Shown piece after piece: positions 16,531-24,783 of a DNA stretch of 64,000 bases (position 1 is its first letter; every line of letters starts with the position of its first letter). The notes under the pieces are model-generated. The model did no database searches, was not told where the DNA came from, and was given only the letters and a program-made list of their open reading frames with translations. Source of the stretch: Pandoraea apista (GTDB lineage: Bacteria > Pseudomonadota > Gammaproteobacteria > Burkholderiales > Burkholderiaceae); assembly GCF_001465595.2 (NCBI RefSeq), contig NZ_CP013481.2, positions 3,720,001 to 3,784,000 of the forward strand, given 5' to 3'. The translations under genes and the position numbers were made by a program.

Positions 16531-17937
16531 ATGTCATCGCTGCCCCCGACCGCCGATACGCCGACGGCTGGCGCCCCCGCAGGGGCGCAATCGCATGAGC
16601 CGCCCGCGACCGGACGCGGTCTCGCCATGACGGCGATCCTGCTCGCCGTCTCGCTCGCCAGTCTCGATACCGCCATCGCCAACACTGCCTTGCCGCAAAT
16701 GGCGCTCGATCTGAACACCACGCCGTCGGCATCGGTCTGGATTGTCAACGCCTACCAACTGGCGATGGTTGCCACACTGCTACCGTTCGCCTCGCTAGGC
16801 GAGCGCGTGGGTCACAAGCGCGTCTTCATGTGGGGCGTGGCGGTGTTTCTGGTGGCGTCGCTGCTGTGCGCCCTATCGCCAACGCTAGGCTTTCTCGCCA
16901 GCGCTCGCGTCCTGCAAGGCGTAGGCGCGGCGGCGGTGATGAGTGTGAACATCGCCCTCATCCGCTTCCTGTACCCGGCCCATCAATTAGGTCGTGGCGT
17001 CGGTCTGAACGCGCTCATCGTCGGCATTTCGTTTGCCATCGGGCCGACGATCGCGTCTCTGGTGCTCGCGTTCGCCAGTTGGCCGTGGCTGTTCCTGATC
17101 AACGTGCCCACGGCACTGCTGGCGCTGGCGTTCTCGCGCCGCAACCTGCCGGACACGCCGCGCAGCGAGCACAAACCCGACATGATTGCCGCGTTGCTCA
17201 ATGTGCTGACATTCGCGCTATTGATCTTCGCGTTGAGCCAAAGCGCACAGCGGGCAGACTGGCATCTGACGCTCGGCTGCTTCGTCGGCGCACTGGTGTT
17301 CGGCTGGGCGCTGATTCGCCGCGAGCGTGGTCATCGCGCGCCAATGCTACCGGTCGATCTGTTGCGTCTGCCCGCGTTCGCACTCTCGACCATCACGGCC
17401 ATTTGTGCGTTTGCGACGCAGGGGCTGGGGCTCGTGTCATTGCCGTTCTATTTCGAGAACGTATTGCATCGCAGCCCTATCGAGACAGGCTTTCTGATGA
17501 CGCCGTGGCCATTCTTCGTGGCCGCGATTGCCCCGCTGGCGGGGCGGCTGTCGGACCGTTATCCGCCCGGCGCACTGGGCGCGATCGGTTTGGCAATGCT
17601 CAGCGCAGGCATGGCATTGCTCGCGATCATGCCCGAGCATGCCGCGCTGTGGGACATTGGCTGGCGGATGGCGTTGTGCGGTCTGGGCTTCGGTTTCTTC
17701 CAGTCGCCTAACCTGAAAGCCTTCATGCACAGCGCACCGCCCGAGCGTAGCGGCGGCGCAAGCGGCATGGTCGGCACGTCGCGGCTGCTGGGGCAAGCCA
17801 CGGGGGCAGCGCTCGTCGCGCTGGCCCTCGGCCTGGCAGGCACGCACGGATCAACGTGGGCGCTGGCGTGGGGTGCGGCGTTCTCCGCTGCCGGCTGTCT
17901 GGCCAGTGGCCTGCGATTGGTTCCGCAACGCGCCTGA
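16531..17937 (+). CDS. MFS transporter, DHA2 (EmrB-like) family
   Basis: A 468-residue inner-membrane exporter with about 14 membrane helices. The family motif LDTAIANTALP is near residue 45 and the motif A-like loop GERVGHKRVFMWG is near 87-99. Such proteins export drugs or small organic molecules using the proton gradient. No periplasmic adaptor (EmrA) or outer-membrane partner is adjacent. The start follows the DsbA-like gene by six bases, and a strong terminator lies 48 bases after its stop. Substrate unknown. Confidence 0.88.
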   Translation: MSSLPPTADTPTAGAPAGAQSHEPPATGRGLAMTAILLAVSLASLDTAIANTALPQMALDLNTTPSASVWIVNAYQLAMVATLLPFASLGERVGHKRVFMWGVAVFLVASLLCALSPTLGFLASARVLQGVGAAAVMSVNIALIRFLYPAHQLGRGVGLNALIVGISFAIGPTIASLVLAFASWPWLFLINVPTALLALAFSRRNLPDTPRSEHKPDMIAALLNVLTFALLIFALSQSAQRADWHLTLGCFVGALVFGWALIRRERGHRAPMLPVDLLRLPAFALSTITAICAFATQGLGLVSLPFYFENVLHRSPIETGFLMTPWPFFVAAIAPLAGRLSDRYPPGALGAIGLAMLSAGMALLAIMPEHAALWDIGWRMALCGLGFGFFQSPNLKAFMHSAPPERSGGASGMVGTSRLLGQATGAALVALALGLAGTHGSTWALAWGAAFSAAGCLASGLRLVPQRA

Positions 17938-17984
17938 GGCCGCCTGTCGAATTCACCGAATCGGTCTCAAGGCCAATGTCAGAC

Positions 17985-18009
17985 AAAACCCCGCCACGCG
18001 CGGGGTTTT
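17985..18009 (+). terminator. Intrinsic terminator of the dsbA-like/MFS operon
   Basis: AAAACCCCGC and GCGGGGTTTT form a perfect 10-bp stem around CACGC. Confidence 0.9.
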
Positions 18010-18132
18010 CTCATTTTGAGATGCCATTGAATCCAGCGCTTGCCTATTTGCGATGTTTGAGTACACCCATTACTGTATAAAAACACAGTATCAAAATCCC
18101 ACTCCAAACCTACCTGATCGAGGAGCAGCCAC

Positions 18133-18537
18133 GTGAACCACTCAGCCCAAGGCCACTTTGACGTCCAGCTTGAGCCGCAGCCGCTAAGCCCGATTGCCGA
18201 GAGCAGCGGGCTAGGTCGTCTATCGCTGAACAAGACCTATCACGGAGACTTGCAGGCAAGCAGCCGGGGCGAAATGCTGTCGTTCCGCAGCAGCGCCCAG
18301 GGTTCCGCCGGTTACGTGGCAATGGAAACGGTGCGGGGCACGCTGCATGGCCGCAGCGGCACGTTTGTGCTCCAGCACAGCGCCACCATGACGCGTGGCG
18401 TACCTGCGCAATCCATCGGCGTTGTGCCCGACTCCGGCACCGACGCGCTATCGGGAATTTCCGGAAGTCTGGTCATCACCATTACCGACGGCCGGCATTC
18501 CTATGCGTTCGACTACGTTCTGCCGGAGCGCGCGTAA
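18133..18537 (+). CDS. DUF3224 protein
   Basis: A 134-residue protein with the DUF3224 pattern: ASGxF-like start replaced by QGHFDVQLEPQPL, then LGRLSLNKTYHGDL, SAGYVAMETVRGTLHGRSG, FVLQHSATM and the GISGSLVI segment. The family is predicted to fold as a small beta-barrel similar to allene-oxide-cyclase; its biochemical role is unknown. Translation starts at GTG 18133, with GAGGAGC ten bases upstream. It is followed 43 bases later by a VOC protein, a frequent neighbour of such small stress-type proteins. Confidence 0.82.
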   Translation: MNHSAQGHFDVQLEPQPLSPIAESSGLGRLSLNKTYHGDLQASSRGEMLSFRSSAQGSAGYVAMETVRGTLHGRSGTFVLQHSATMTRGVPAQSIGVVPDSGTDALSGISGSLVITITDGRHSYAFDYVLPERA

Positions 18538-18580
18538 CGGCTCGCACCGCCGAACCCTTCCCATTCACCAGGACACAAGC

Positions 18581-18934
18581 ATGAGCACGCAAGGCATCGA
18601 CCGTCAGATAGACAATATCGAATTCAACGTGGGCGATATCGCCCGCAGCAAAGCTTTCTACGGCAGTGTTTTTGGTTGGACATTCACCGACTACGGCCCG
18701 ACTTATACCGAGTTCAACGACGGCAGGCTCACGGGTGGCTTCACGACGGGCGAAGCTCGACCGGGCGGGCCGCTAATCATCCTGTACGCGAACGACCTTG
18801 CGGACACCCAACGCCGCATTGAAGCGGCGGGCGCCACCATCACCTTGCCCGTCTTCTCGTTCCCGGGCGGCCGCCGCTTTCACTTCACCGATCCGGATGG
18901 CTACGAACTCGCTGTCTGGTCGGCGGCTCAGTGA
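18581..18934 (+). CDS. VOC (glyoxalase/dioxygenase fold) protein
   Basis: A 117-residue single VOC domain. Start at ATG 18581 (MSTQGIDRQIDNIEFNVGDI), chosen because the longer open frame upstream overlaps the DUF3224 gene. It contains the paired beta-alpha-beta-beta-beta units with YGSVFGWTFTDYG (near 27-39) and the terminal FTDPDGYELAVW. The family binds a divalent metal and includes glyoxalases, fosfomycin-resistance proteins and dioxygenases; substrate cannot be told. Probably co-transcribed with the preceding gene. Confidence 0.82.
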   Translation: MSTQGIDRQIDNIEFNVGDIARSKAFYGSVFGWTFTDYGPTYTEFNDGRLTGGFTTGEARPGGPLIILYANDLADTQRRIEAAGATITLPVFSFPGGRRFHFTDPDGYELAVWSAAQ

Positions 18935-19110
18935 GACACGCGCACAAGCGGTATTCCTTTCGCGCAATCGTCTGGTGGCATTCACGCTGGGGCGGCCGAA
19001 TACCCGGCCGGTCACACTAAGTGTGAACTAAGCGTCTTGCGCGAAACTTAACCTATTCACCATTGACGCTAGCGCAGCACAAGCGCAAACGTCTGCACCT
19101 GGGTTGAGCC

Positions 19111-19869
19111 ATGAATACCAACGTACAGAATTCGTTAAGCAAGGTGCCAGAGGTCACACTCATGTTCTGGGTGGTCAAGATTGCGGCCACGACCTTGGGC
19201 GAAACGGGCGGTGACGCCGTTTCCATGTCGATGAATCTTGGGTACCTCGTCGCCACGGCGATCTTTGCCTTGATTTTCGCCATCGCGGTTACCGCGCAGA
19301 TCCGCGCGAAATCGTTTCGTCCCGCGTTGTACTGGGCAACGATCATTGCCACCACGACGGTCGGTACGACACTGGCGGACTTTGCCGACCGATCATTGGG
19401 CATCGGGTACGCCGGCGGAAGTTCCATCTTGCTGGCGTTGCTGCTCGGATCGCTCTGGATATGGCATCGCACGATGGGCTCGGTGGCCGTCGATACGGTC
19501 AATTCGCCGAAAGCGGAGGCATTCTACTGGGTCACGATCATGTTCTCCCAGACGCTTGGAACAGCACTGGGAGACTGGACTGCCGATACGGCCGGGCTTG
19601 GTTACACCGGTGCGGCCATCATCTTCGGTGCGCTTTTGCTGATACTCGTTGGCGCGTATTTCTGGACCCGAACGTCACGTGTTTTTCTGTTCTGGGCCGC
19701 GTTCATCCTCACCCGGCCGCTGGGCGCCGTTGTCGGTGATTTTCTGGATAAGCCCATCAATGCCGGCGGGCTCGCGTTGAGCCGCTACTCCGCTTCGTTA
19801 TCCCTGCTGGCGTTCATTCTGACCAGCCTGTTGCTGGTCCGGCAACGCGCCGCAGCGAAAGCGCATTAG
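19111..19869 (+). CDS. COG4705 (DUF347 repeat) membrane protein
   Basis: A 252-residue inner-membrane protein built from four related units. Each has a membrane segment carrying a small/polar motif: KIAATTLGETGGD, TTTVGTTLADF, SQTLGTALGDW and RPLGAVVGDFLDKP. These are hallmarks of the DUF347/COG4705 family. The conserved acidic residue at the same place in each unit suggests a cation or proton path, and metal transport has been proposed for relatives, but nothing here proves a substrate. It has its own upstream gap and a hairpin terminator downstream. Confidence 0.8.
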   Translation: MNTNVQNSLSKVPEVTLMFWVVKIAATTLGETGGDAVSMSMNLGYLVATAIFALIFAIAVTAQIRAKSFRPALYWATIIATTTVGTTLADFADRSLGIGYAGGSSILLALLLGSLWIWHRTMGSVAVDTVNSPKAEAFYWVTIMFSQTLGTALGDWTADTAGLGYTGAAIIFGALLLILVGAYFWTRTSRVFLFWAAFILTRPLGAVVGDFLDKPINAGGLALSRYSASLSLLAFILTSLLLVRQRAAAKAH

Positions 19870-19925
19870 CCTTGGCCATCTCTGTTTCACGCGAGTATCC
19901 GAATAGGCCGACATTGCCATTGTGA

Positions 19926-19956
19926 AACACCACGGCGCAGATCGCGCCGTGGTGTT
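19926..19956. terminator. 13-bp perfect hairpin between convergent transcripts
   Basis: AACACCACGGCGC (19926-19938) pairs perfectly with GCGCCGTGGTGTT (19944-19956). It lacks a long T-run, but lies between the COG4705 gene and the tiny leftward frame, where a bidirectional terminator would be expected. Confidence 0.7.
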
Positions 19957-19982
19957 CGATGATCCAAACCGTCCGAAGCGAT

Positions 19983-20045
19983 TCAGAACGCCACGCGGAT
20001 GAGGTAGTCGATCAGCGCGAAGAGAGGATTTTCGAAGTCGCCCAT
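19983..20045 (-). CDS. 20-residue peptide gene downstream of glmS
   Basis: The frame encodes a 20-residue peptide beginning MGDFENPLFALIDYL and ending RVAF. An AAGGAG motif lies six bases before the ATG at 20045, one of the best ribosome sites in the window, and a terminator-like hairpin follows 27 bases after the stop. The peptide is amphipathic, with a hydrophobic core and few charges, so it may associate with the membrane. glmS ends 137 bases upstream on the same strand. I do not recognise the sequence. The precise ribosome site, short frame and terminator suggest a real product. Confidence 0.55.
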   Translation of the reverse strand: MGDFENPLFALIDYLIRVAF

Positions 20046-20182
20046 GTCAATCTCCTTGAAAGTTGTCTAACGGTTCCCCCCGGGTGCGCATGTCGTCTCG
20101 ATGCGTCGGGTTGAAGCTATTCTCAGCCTCGTCCGGAGATGCCACAACTGCGATTAATACGGGCCGCCAACGCTCTCACACC

Positions 20183-22012
20183 TCACTCCACGGTTACCGA
20201 CTTGGCCAGATTCCTTGGCTTGTCCACATCGGTACCGCGTGCAACGGCAGCATGATACGCAAGCAATTGCATCGGGATGGTGTGGAGAATCGGCGATAGC
20301 AGACCGTAGTGTTCATTCAACCGGATCACATCGATGTCCGCGCCCGGCGACAATCCGCAATCGCTATCGGCAAACACATAGAGCTTGCCGTTGCGTGCGC
20401 TCACCTCGTGCATGTTCGACTTCAGCTTCTCGAGCAGACGGTCGTTCGGCGCCACCGCGACCACCGGCATTTCATCGCTCACCAGCGCAAGCGGGCCGTG
20501 CTTGAGCTCCCCCGCCGGATATGCCTCTGCGTGGATGTACGAAATCTCCTTCATCTTCAGCGCCCCTTCCATCGCCACCGGATAGTGCAGCCCTCGGCCA
20601 AGGAACAGGATGTCCTGGCGTCGAGTCAACTGCTCCGCCCACGCAATGATCTGCGGCTCCAGCGCCAACACCTTCGCAATGGCGTCCGGCAGGTGCCGCA
20701 GCGCGCGCAGATGCTGCTGCTCATCGTCGTCCGACAAACGTTGCCGGGTTTGGGCCAGCGTCAGCGCCAGCAGGAAGAGTGCAACAAGTTGCGTGGTGAA
20801 CGCCTTCGTCGACGCCACCCCGACCTCAACGCCTGCTCGCGTGAAGAACGTCAGCGCACATTCCCGCGCCAACGCACTCGTCGCCACGTTGCAGATTGCC
20901 AGTGTATGGCTCATCCCCCGTTGCTTCGCGACGTGCAAGGCCCCCAGTACATCAGCCGTCTCGCCACTTTGCGAGACGGCGACGACCAGTGTCTTCGGAT
21001 TGGCCACGCTGTCGCGATAGCGGTACTCACTGGCAATTTCCACGTTCACCGGCAACTGCGCAAGACTCTCGATCCAGTACTTCGCCGTCAACGCCGCGTG
21101 ATAGCTGCCGCCACAGGCGAGCAAGAGCACCGAGTCCACCGCGTTGAAGACCCGCCACGCGTTGTCGCCAAATAGTTCCGGCATGATCGACGTCACATCC
21201 TGCAAGGTGTCTGCCACCGCGCGCGGCTGCTCGAAGATCTCCTTCTGCATGTAATAGCGGTACGGCCCGAGATCAGCCGCCCCGCTATGCGCGGCGACCT
21301 GATTGACCGGGCGTTCAACGCGCTGCCCCTGCGCATCGACCACCCAATAGCGATGAAGCTGTACGTCTGCCACGTCGCCGTTCTCCAGATACACGATCTG
21401 GTCGGTGACGTTTGCCAGCGCAATCGCATCCGACGCGATGAAGTTCTCCCCGTTCCCAACACCGATGATCAGCGGCATGCCGTCGCGCGCGCCGATCAGG
21501 CGATGCGGTTCGTCGCGGCAGATCACCGCGATGGCGTAGCTGCCGCGCAATTGGGCCACGGCCGCCCTCACCGCTTCGAACAGATCCCCGTCGTAAAGAT
21601 GGTCGATCAGATGGGCGATGACTTCGCTGTCGGTCTGGCTCGCAAAGCGGTAACCATGCGTCTCCAGCGTCGCACGCAATTCGTCGTGATTCTCGATGAT
21701 GCCGTTGTGCGACAGCGCGATGCGCGGTGCGTCGGCGCTCGGTGAAAAGTGCGGATGGGCGTTATCAGTGATCGGTTTGCCATGCGTCGCCCAGCGGGTG
21801 TGCGCGATCCCGGTGTACCCCGTCAAACCCGTTCGGCTGATTTCATCCTGAAGATTCGCCACGCGCTGGACGCTGCGCGCACGCACCAACGCCCGGTCTC
21901 GATACAACGCCACGCCACACGAGTCGTATCCACGATATTCCAGACGCTTCAGGCCGTCGACGAGATTGGGGATGATGTCCCGTTGCGCGACCGCGCCGAT
22001 GATTCCACACAT
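20183..22012 (-). CDS. glmS: Glutamine-fructose-6-phosphate aminotransferase (isomerizing)
   Basis: Makes glucosamine-6-phosphate from fructose-6-phosphate and glutamine, the first step to UDP-GlcNAc for peptidoglycan and LPS. It has 609 residues, the usual length. Start at ATG 22012 gives MCGIIGAV, exposing the N-terminal Cys nucleophile after Met removal; GGAGAGG lies upstream. The glutaminase domain (about 1-240) includes HTRWATHG and SHNGIIEN. Two SIS sugar-isomerase domains follow ([31 protein letters not shown]). The C terminus ends in the conserved [13 protein letters not shown]. The divergent Lrp-type gene has a palindrome in the shared promoter region. Confidence 0.97.
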   Translation of the reverse strand: MCGIIGAVAQRDIIPNLVDGLKRLEYRGYDSCGVALYRDRALVRARSVQRVANLQDEISRTGLTGYTGIAHTRWATHGKPITDNAHPHFSPSADAPRIALSHNGIIENHDELRATLETHGYRFASQTDSEVIAHLIDHLYDGDLFEAVRAAVAQLRGSYAIAVICRDEPHRLIGARDGMPLIIGVGNGENFIASDAIALANVTDQIVYLENGDVADVQLHRYWVVDAQGQRVERPVNQVAAHSGAADLGPYRYYMQKEIFEQPRAVADTLQDVTSIMPELFGDNAWRVFNAVDSVLLLACGGSYHAALTAKYWIESLAQLPVNVEIASEYRYRDSVANPKTLVVAVSQSGETADVLGALHVAKQRGMSHTLAICNVATSALARECALTFFTRAGVEVGVASTKAFTTQLVALFLLALTLAQTRQRLSDDDEQQHLRALRHLPDAIAKVLALEPQIIAWAEQLTRRQDILFLGRGLHYPVAMEGALKMKEISYIHAEAYPAGELKHGPLALVSDEMPVVAVAPNDRLLEKLKSNMHEVSARNGKLYVFADSDCGLSPGADIDVIRLNEHYGLLSPILHTIPMQLLAYHAAVARGTDVDKPRNLAKSVTVE

Positions 22013-22128
22013 AACGCCTCTCCGAAATGATTCGCTGCCAGTCAGTGAAGCGATGGTAGAGTCGTCCAATTGAAATTAAACTGCAATATTTACAATTAAA
22101 TGAAAGATAAATTCAAATCGTCATTCAC

Positions 22129-22145
22129 GTGAAATTTAATTTCAC
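22129..22145 (+). promoter_or_regulatory. Candidate Lrp/AsnC operator in the glmS-lrp intergenic region
   Basis: GTGAAAT and ATTTCAC form perfect 7-bp arms around TTA. An overlapping TTCACGTGAA palindrome lies at 22124-22133. The AT-rich context and the position 26 bases before the regulator start fit autoregulation. Confidence 0.55.
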
Positions 22146-22170
22146 TAAGAATGATGCCACTGGAGATTTC

Positions 22171-22665
22171 ATGGCCAACCTCACATTGGACGATCTTGAC
22201 TTGCGAATCCTGAACGCACTGCAAGCCGACGCATCCATTTCGAACCTTGAACTATCCCGACGCGTGCACGCGTCCGCCCCGACTTGCCTGCGCCGGGTGC
22301 GGGCACTCACCGAGGCGGGCGTGATTGCGCGTCAGATCGCGATCATCGACCCGTCGAAACTGGGACCGACGTTGACCGCAGTGGTCGAAGTGAGTCTCGA
22401 CCGGCAAACCGCCGAGGACCACGATGCCTTCGAGTCGTACATTTGCGCGGAGCCCGCGGTTACCCAGTGCTATCGCGTGTCGCCGGGCCCGGACTTTGTG
22501 GTCATCGCCGAAGTGCGCGACATGGCCGAATACGACGAACTCGCGCGCCGGCTGTTCAAAAGCTCTGCGAACATTCGCAACGTGCGCACTTTTTTCTCCA
22601 CGCGTCGGGCGAAGTTCGAGGCCAATGCCCGCATTCCTCCGATTCGTTCGAACACGTCTCACTGA
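22171..22665 (+). CDS. Lrp/AsnC family transcriptional regulator
   Basis: A 164-residue regulator. The start at ATG 22171 (MANLTLDDLDLRILNAL) has GGAGA upstream; the longer frame from 22129 would run through the palindrome. The N-terminal winged helix (about 1-60) includes NLELSRRVHASAPTCLRRVR. The C-terminal RAM/ACT domain (about 70-145) binds amino acids and mediates octamer formation, with TQCYRVSPGPDFVVIAEV. Divergent from glmS, so it may regulate glmS, itself or distant amino-acid genes. Effector unknown. Confidence 0.9.
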   Translation: MANLTLDDLDLRILNALQADASISNLELSRRVHASAPTCLRRVRALTEAGVIARQIAIIDPSKLGPTLTAVVEVSLDRQTAEDHDAFESYICAEPAVTQCYRVSPGPDFVVIAEVRDMAEYDELARRLFKSSANIRNVRTFFSTRRAKFEANARIPPIRSNTSH

Positions 22666-22670
22666 TTGAA

Positions 22671-22688
22671 AATGTTCATTTGAACATT
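22671..22688 (+). promoter_or_regulatory. Perfect palindrome upstream of the DeoR-type regulator
   Basis: AATGTTCA-TT-TGAACATT is an 18-base palindrome. A second partial copy, CATTTGAATG, lies at 22698-22707. The repeated TGAA core and the place between the lrp stop and the DeoR start suggest the DeoR-type operator. Confidence 0.6.
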
Positions 22689-22768
22689 CGGCATCGTCAT
22701 TTGAATGTCATGCTCGGCTGTCAAAGTGGCGCCCATTCCAGAACGAATGTGCGCCACACGACTGCCCG

Positions 22769-23551
22769 ATGGACCTCTCCGAACGCCAGACCCGCATCGT
22801 TGCCCTGTTTCGCCAGCATGGCGAAATGAGTGTCGACGCGCTCGCCGACCACTTCGGCGTGGCGACCCAGACGATTCGCCGCGATGTCAACACGCTGTGC
22901 GACGCTAACGTGCTGCGCCGCTATCACGGCGGTGCGCGTTTGATGACACCGGGTCCGAACCAGCCCTATGAAGTGCGTCGCGTGCGCAATCTCGAAGGCA
23001 AGCTGCGCATCGGTCAGGCAGCAGCCGAACGTATCCCCGATGGCGCGACAGTTCTCCTCGGCATTGGCACGACGCCGGAACAGGTCGCCGTCGCCCTCGT
23101 GCATCGCAAGCGTCTGAGTGTCATCACCAACAACTTGCGCGCTGCACTGGTGCTTGCCAGCAACCCCGAACACCGTGTGATTGTTCCCGGGGGCGAGCTG
23201 CGTTCGCCCAACCCGGAGATTCTCGGCGACGAAGCCGACCGGCTGTTCCGCGCCTATCGTGCCGATGTCGGTGTGTACAGCGTAGGGGGCATCGACGACG
23301 ACGGCACCCTGCTCGACTACGACCGTTACGAAGCCGCGTCGCGTGAAGCCCTGCGCGACGCCAGCCGCTATCGCATTCTCGTGGCCGACAGCTACAAGTT
23401 CTCGCGCAAGCCCAGCGTGCGTGGCGGTCAGATCGACGAACAGGATCTCGTCGTCACCGATGGTCCGTTGCCCGACCCGCTGCGCGAGCATTTGCGGTCG
23501 CGATCCGCTTCGTCCGGAACGCCTGCATCGCCCGAAATACTTATCGCCTGA
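22769..23551 (+). CDS. DeoR/GlpR family transcriptional regulator
   Basis: A 260-residue regulator. The N-terminal DeoR helix-turn-helix (about 1-55) includes MSVDALADHFGVATQTIRRD and YHGGARL. The C-terminal sensor domain of the GlpR/DeoR sugar-phosphate isomerase-like type includes LLGIGTTPEQVA, VITNNLRAALVL, VPGGELR and VADSYKFSRKPSV. This branch usually senses phosphorylated sugars or glycerol-3-phosphate. The adjacent glycerophosphodiesterase-like gene fits a glycerol-3-phosphate theme, but the enzyme looks degenerate. Upstream palindromes are probable operators. Confidence 0.9.
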   Translation: MDLSERQTRIVALFRQHGEMSVDALADHFGVATQTIRRDVNTLCDANVLRRYHGGARLMTPGPNQPYEVRRVRNLEGKLRIGQAAAERIPDGATVLLGIGTTPEQVAVALVHRKRLSVITNNLRAALVLASNPEHRVIVPGGELRSPNPEILGDEADRLFRAYRADVGVYSVGGIDDDGTLLDYDRYEAASREALRDASRYRILVADSYKFSRKPSVRGGQIDEQDLVVTDGPLPDPLREHLRSRSASSGTPASPEILIA

Positions 23552-23595
23552 CCCGGCACCGATCGCCCTCACATTTCGCCCAGAGACTGCCCGCC

Positions 23596-24582
23596 ATGCA
23601 CCCCGCCACCCGCTTCGAACGTCCGCTTGCCTCGCCAGCCATGCCCGCATGGACCCGCTTCGCGGCCATAAGCGTCGCCGCATTCGCTTGCGCGTTCGGC
23701 ACGTTGACCCCAACCGTCGTCACCGCCGCGCCGTTGATCGTTGCGCATCGCGGCGGCACCGGCGATACCCCGGAGAATACGGTGCGGGCATTCACCAACG
23801 CGTTGCAGAACGGCGCACAGGCGTTGTGGATGACCGTCCAGGTCACGCGCGACGGCGTGCCGGTGATGTACCGCCCGGCCGATCTTTCCGCACTCACGGA
23901 GGGTCGGGGCAAGCTCGCAGACATCGACTACGCCGACGTGCGCAAGCTCAACGCCGGCTACACCTTTTCCCGCAAGGGCGCCGACGGGCAGATCGTCTAT
24001 CCCTACCGCGACAACCCGCTGCCGATTCCCACCTTGCGCGAGGCGCTCGCCGCCGTACCTGCCAACGTGCCCGTGCTGCTCGATTTGAAGCAAACGCCCG
24101 CCGCACCGCTCGTCGAAGCCGTGATCAAGGTTCTCGACGAGACCAACGCCTGGTCGCGTGTGCGTCTCTACTCGACCGAAGCCGAGGCGACCGATCGCCT
24201 GCGCGCACGCCGCCCGCAAGCACAACTGTTTGAATCTCGCGACGCGACCCGAAACCGCCTCGTTGCTGCTGCACTCGCCGGACAATGCGCCGCGCCGCCC
24301 GCCCCCGGCACCTGGGCCGGCATCGAATTCCATCGGCAGGTGGAAGTCGTGGAGCGCTTCACGCTTGGCGAAGGGATCTCGAAAGTCGTGGCGAACTGGT
24401 GGACGCCGGCCGCAGTGCAATGCTTCAAATCGCGCGGCGACGTGCATCTCGTTGCATTCGGTATCGAAACGCCGCAAGACTTTGAAGCCGCATCGCAACT
24501 TGGTTTCGATGCTGTGATGACCGACTCCCCCGCCCGCTTGCGCGCGGCACTGGCGAATCAGGGACAAGGCGCGTCGAAGTGA
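23596..24582 (+). CDS. Glycerophosphodiester phosphodiesterase-like protein with substituted metal site
   Basis: A 328-residue exported protein of the GDPD TIM-barrel family, which normally splits glycerophosphodiesters into an alcohol and glycerol-3-phosphate. A signal peptide covers about residues 1-45 (ending VVTAAPL). The first catalytic segment is intact: IVAHRGGTGDTPENTVRAF (near 48-66). The next canonical segment, with Glu-x-Asp and a catalytic His, reads ALWMTVQVTRDGVPVMYRP. The metal-binding Glu and Asp appear as Trp and Thr, and the second His as Arg. Later features (LLDLKQTP) are kept. It may be an inactive binder or use a different site. It follows the DeoR-type gene by 44 bases. 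Confidence 0.78.
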   Translation: MHPATRFERPLASPAMPAWTRFAAISVAAFACAFGTLTPTVVTAAPLIVAHRGGTGDTPENTVRAFTNALQNGAQALWMTVQVTRDGVPVMYRPADLSALTEGRGKLADIDYADVRKLNAGYTFSRKGADGQIVYPYRDNPLPIPTLREALAAVPANVPVLLDLKQTPAAPLVEAVIKVLDETNAWSRVRLYSTEAEATDRLRARRPQAQLFESRDATRNRLVAAALAGQCAAPPAPGTWAGIEFHRQVEVVERFTLGEGISKVVANWWTPAAVQCFKSRGDVHLVAFGIETPQDFEAASQLGFDAVMTDSPARLRAALANQGQGASK

Positions 24583-24783
24583 ATTCTCGGCGCGTTAGCC
24601 CACTGACGGCTGCGCGCTGAACGCATGTCGCGCAGCCCGATCTGCCACTGAAGTCAGGCAGCTTCCCCACGGAAAATTGATTGGCTTATTTTTAGTATTC
24701 CTAATTTTAATCGCAATGCCACAACACGGTTCTTCCCGCCGGAAAAAGCATCGCACCTCACTGCCACGCACAGGAAACACACG

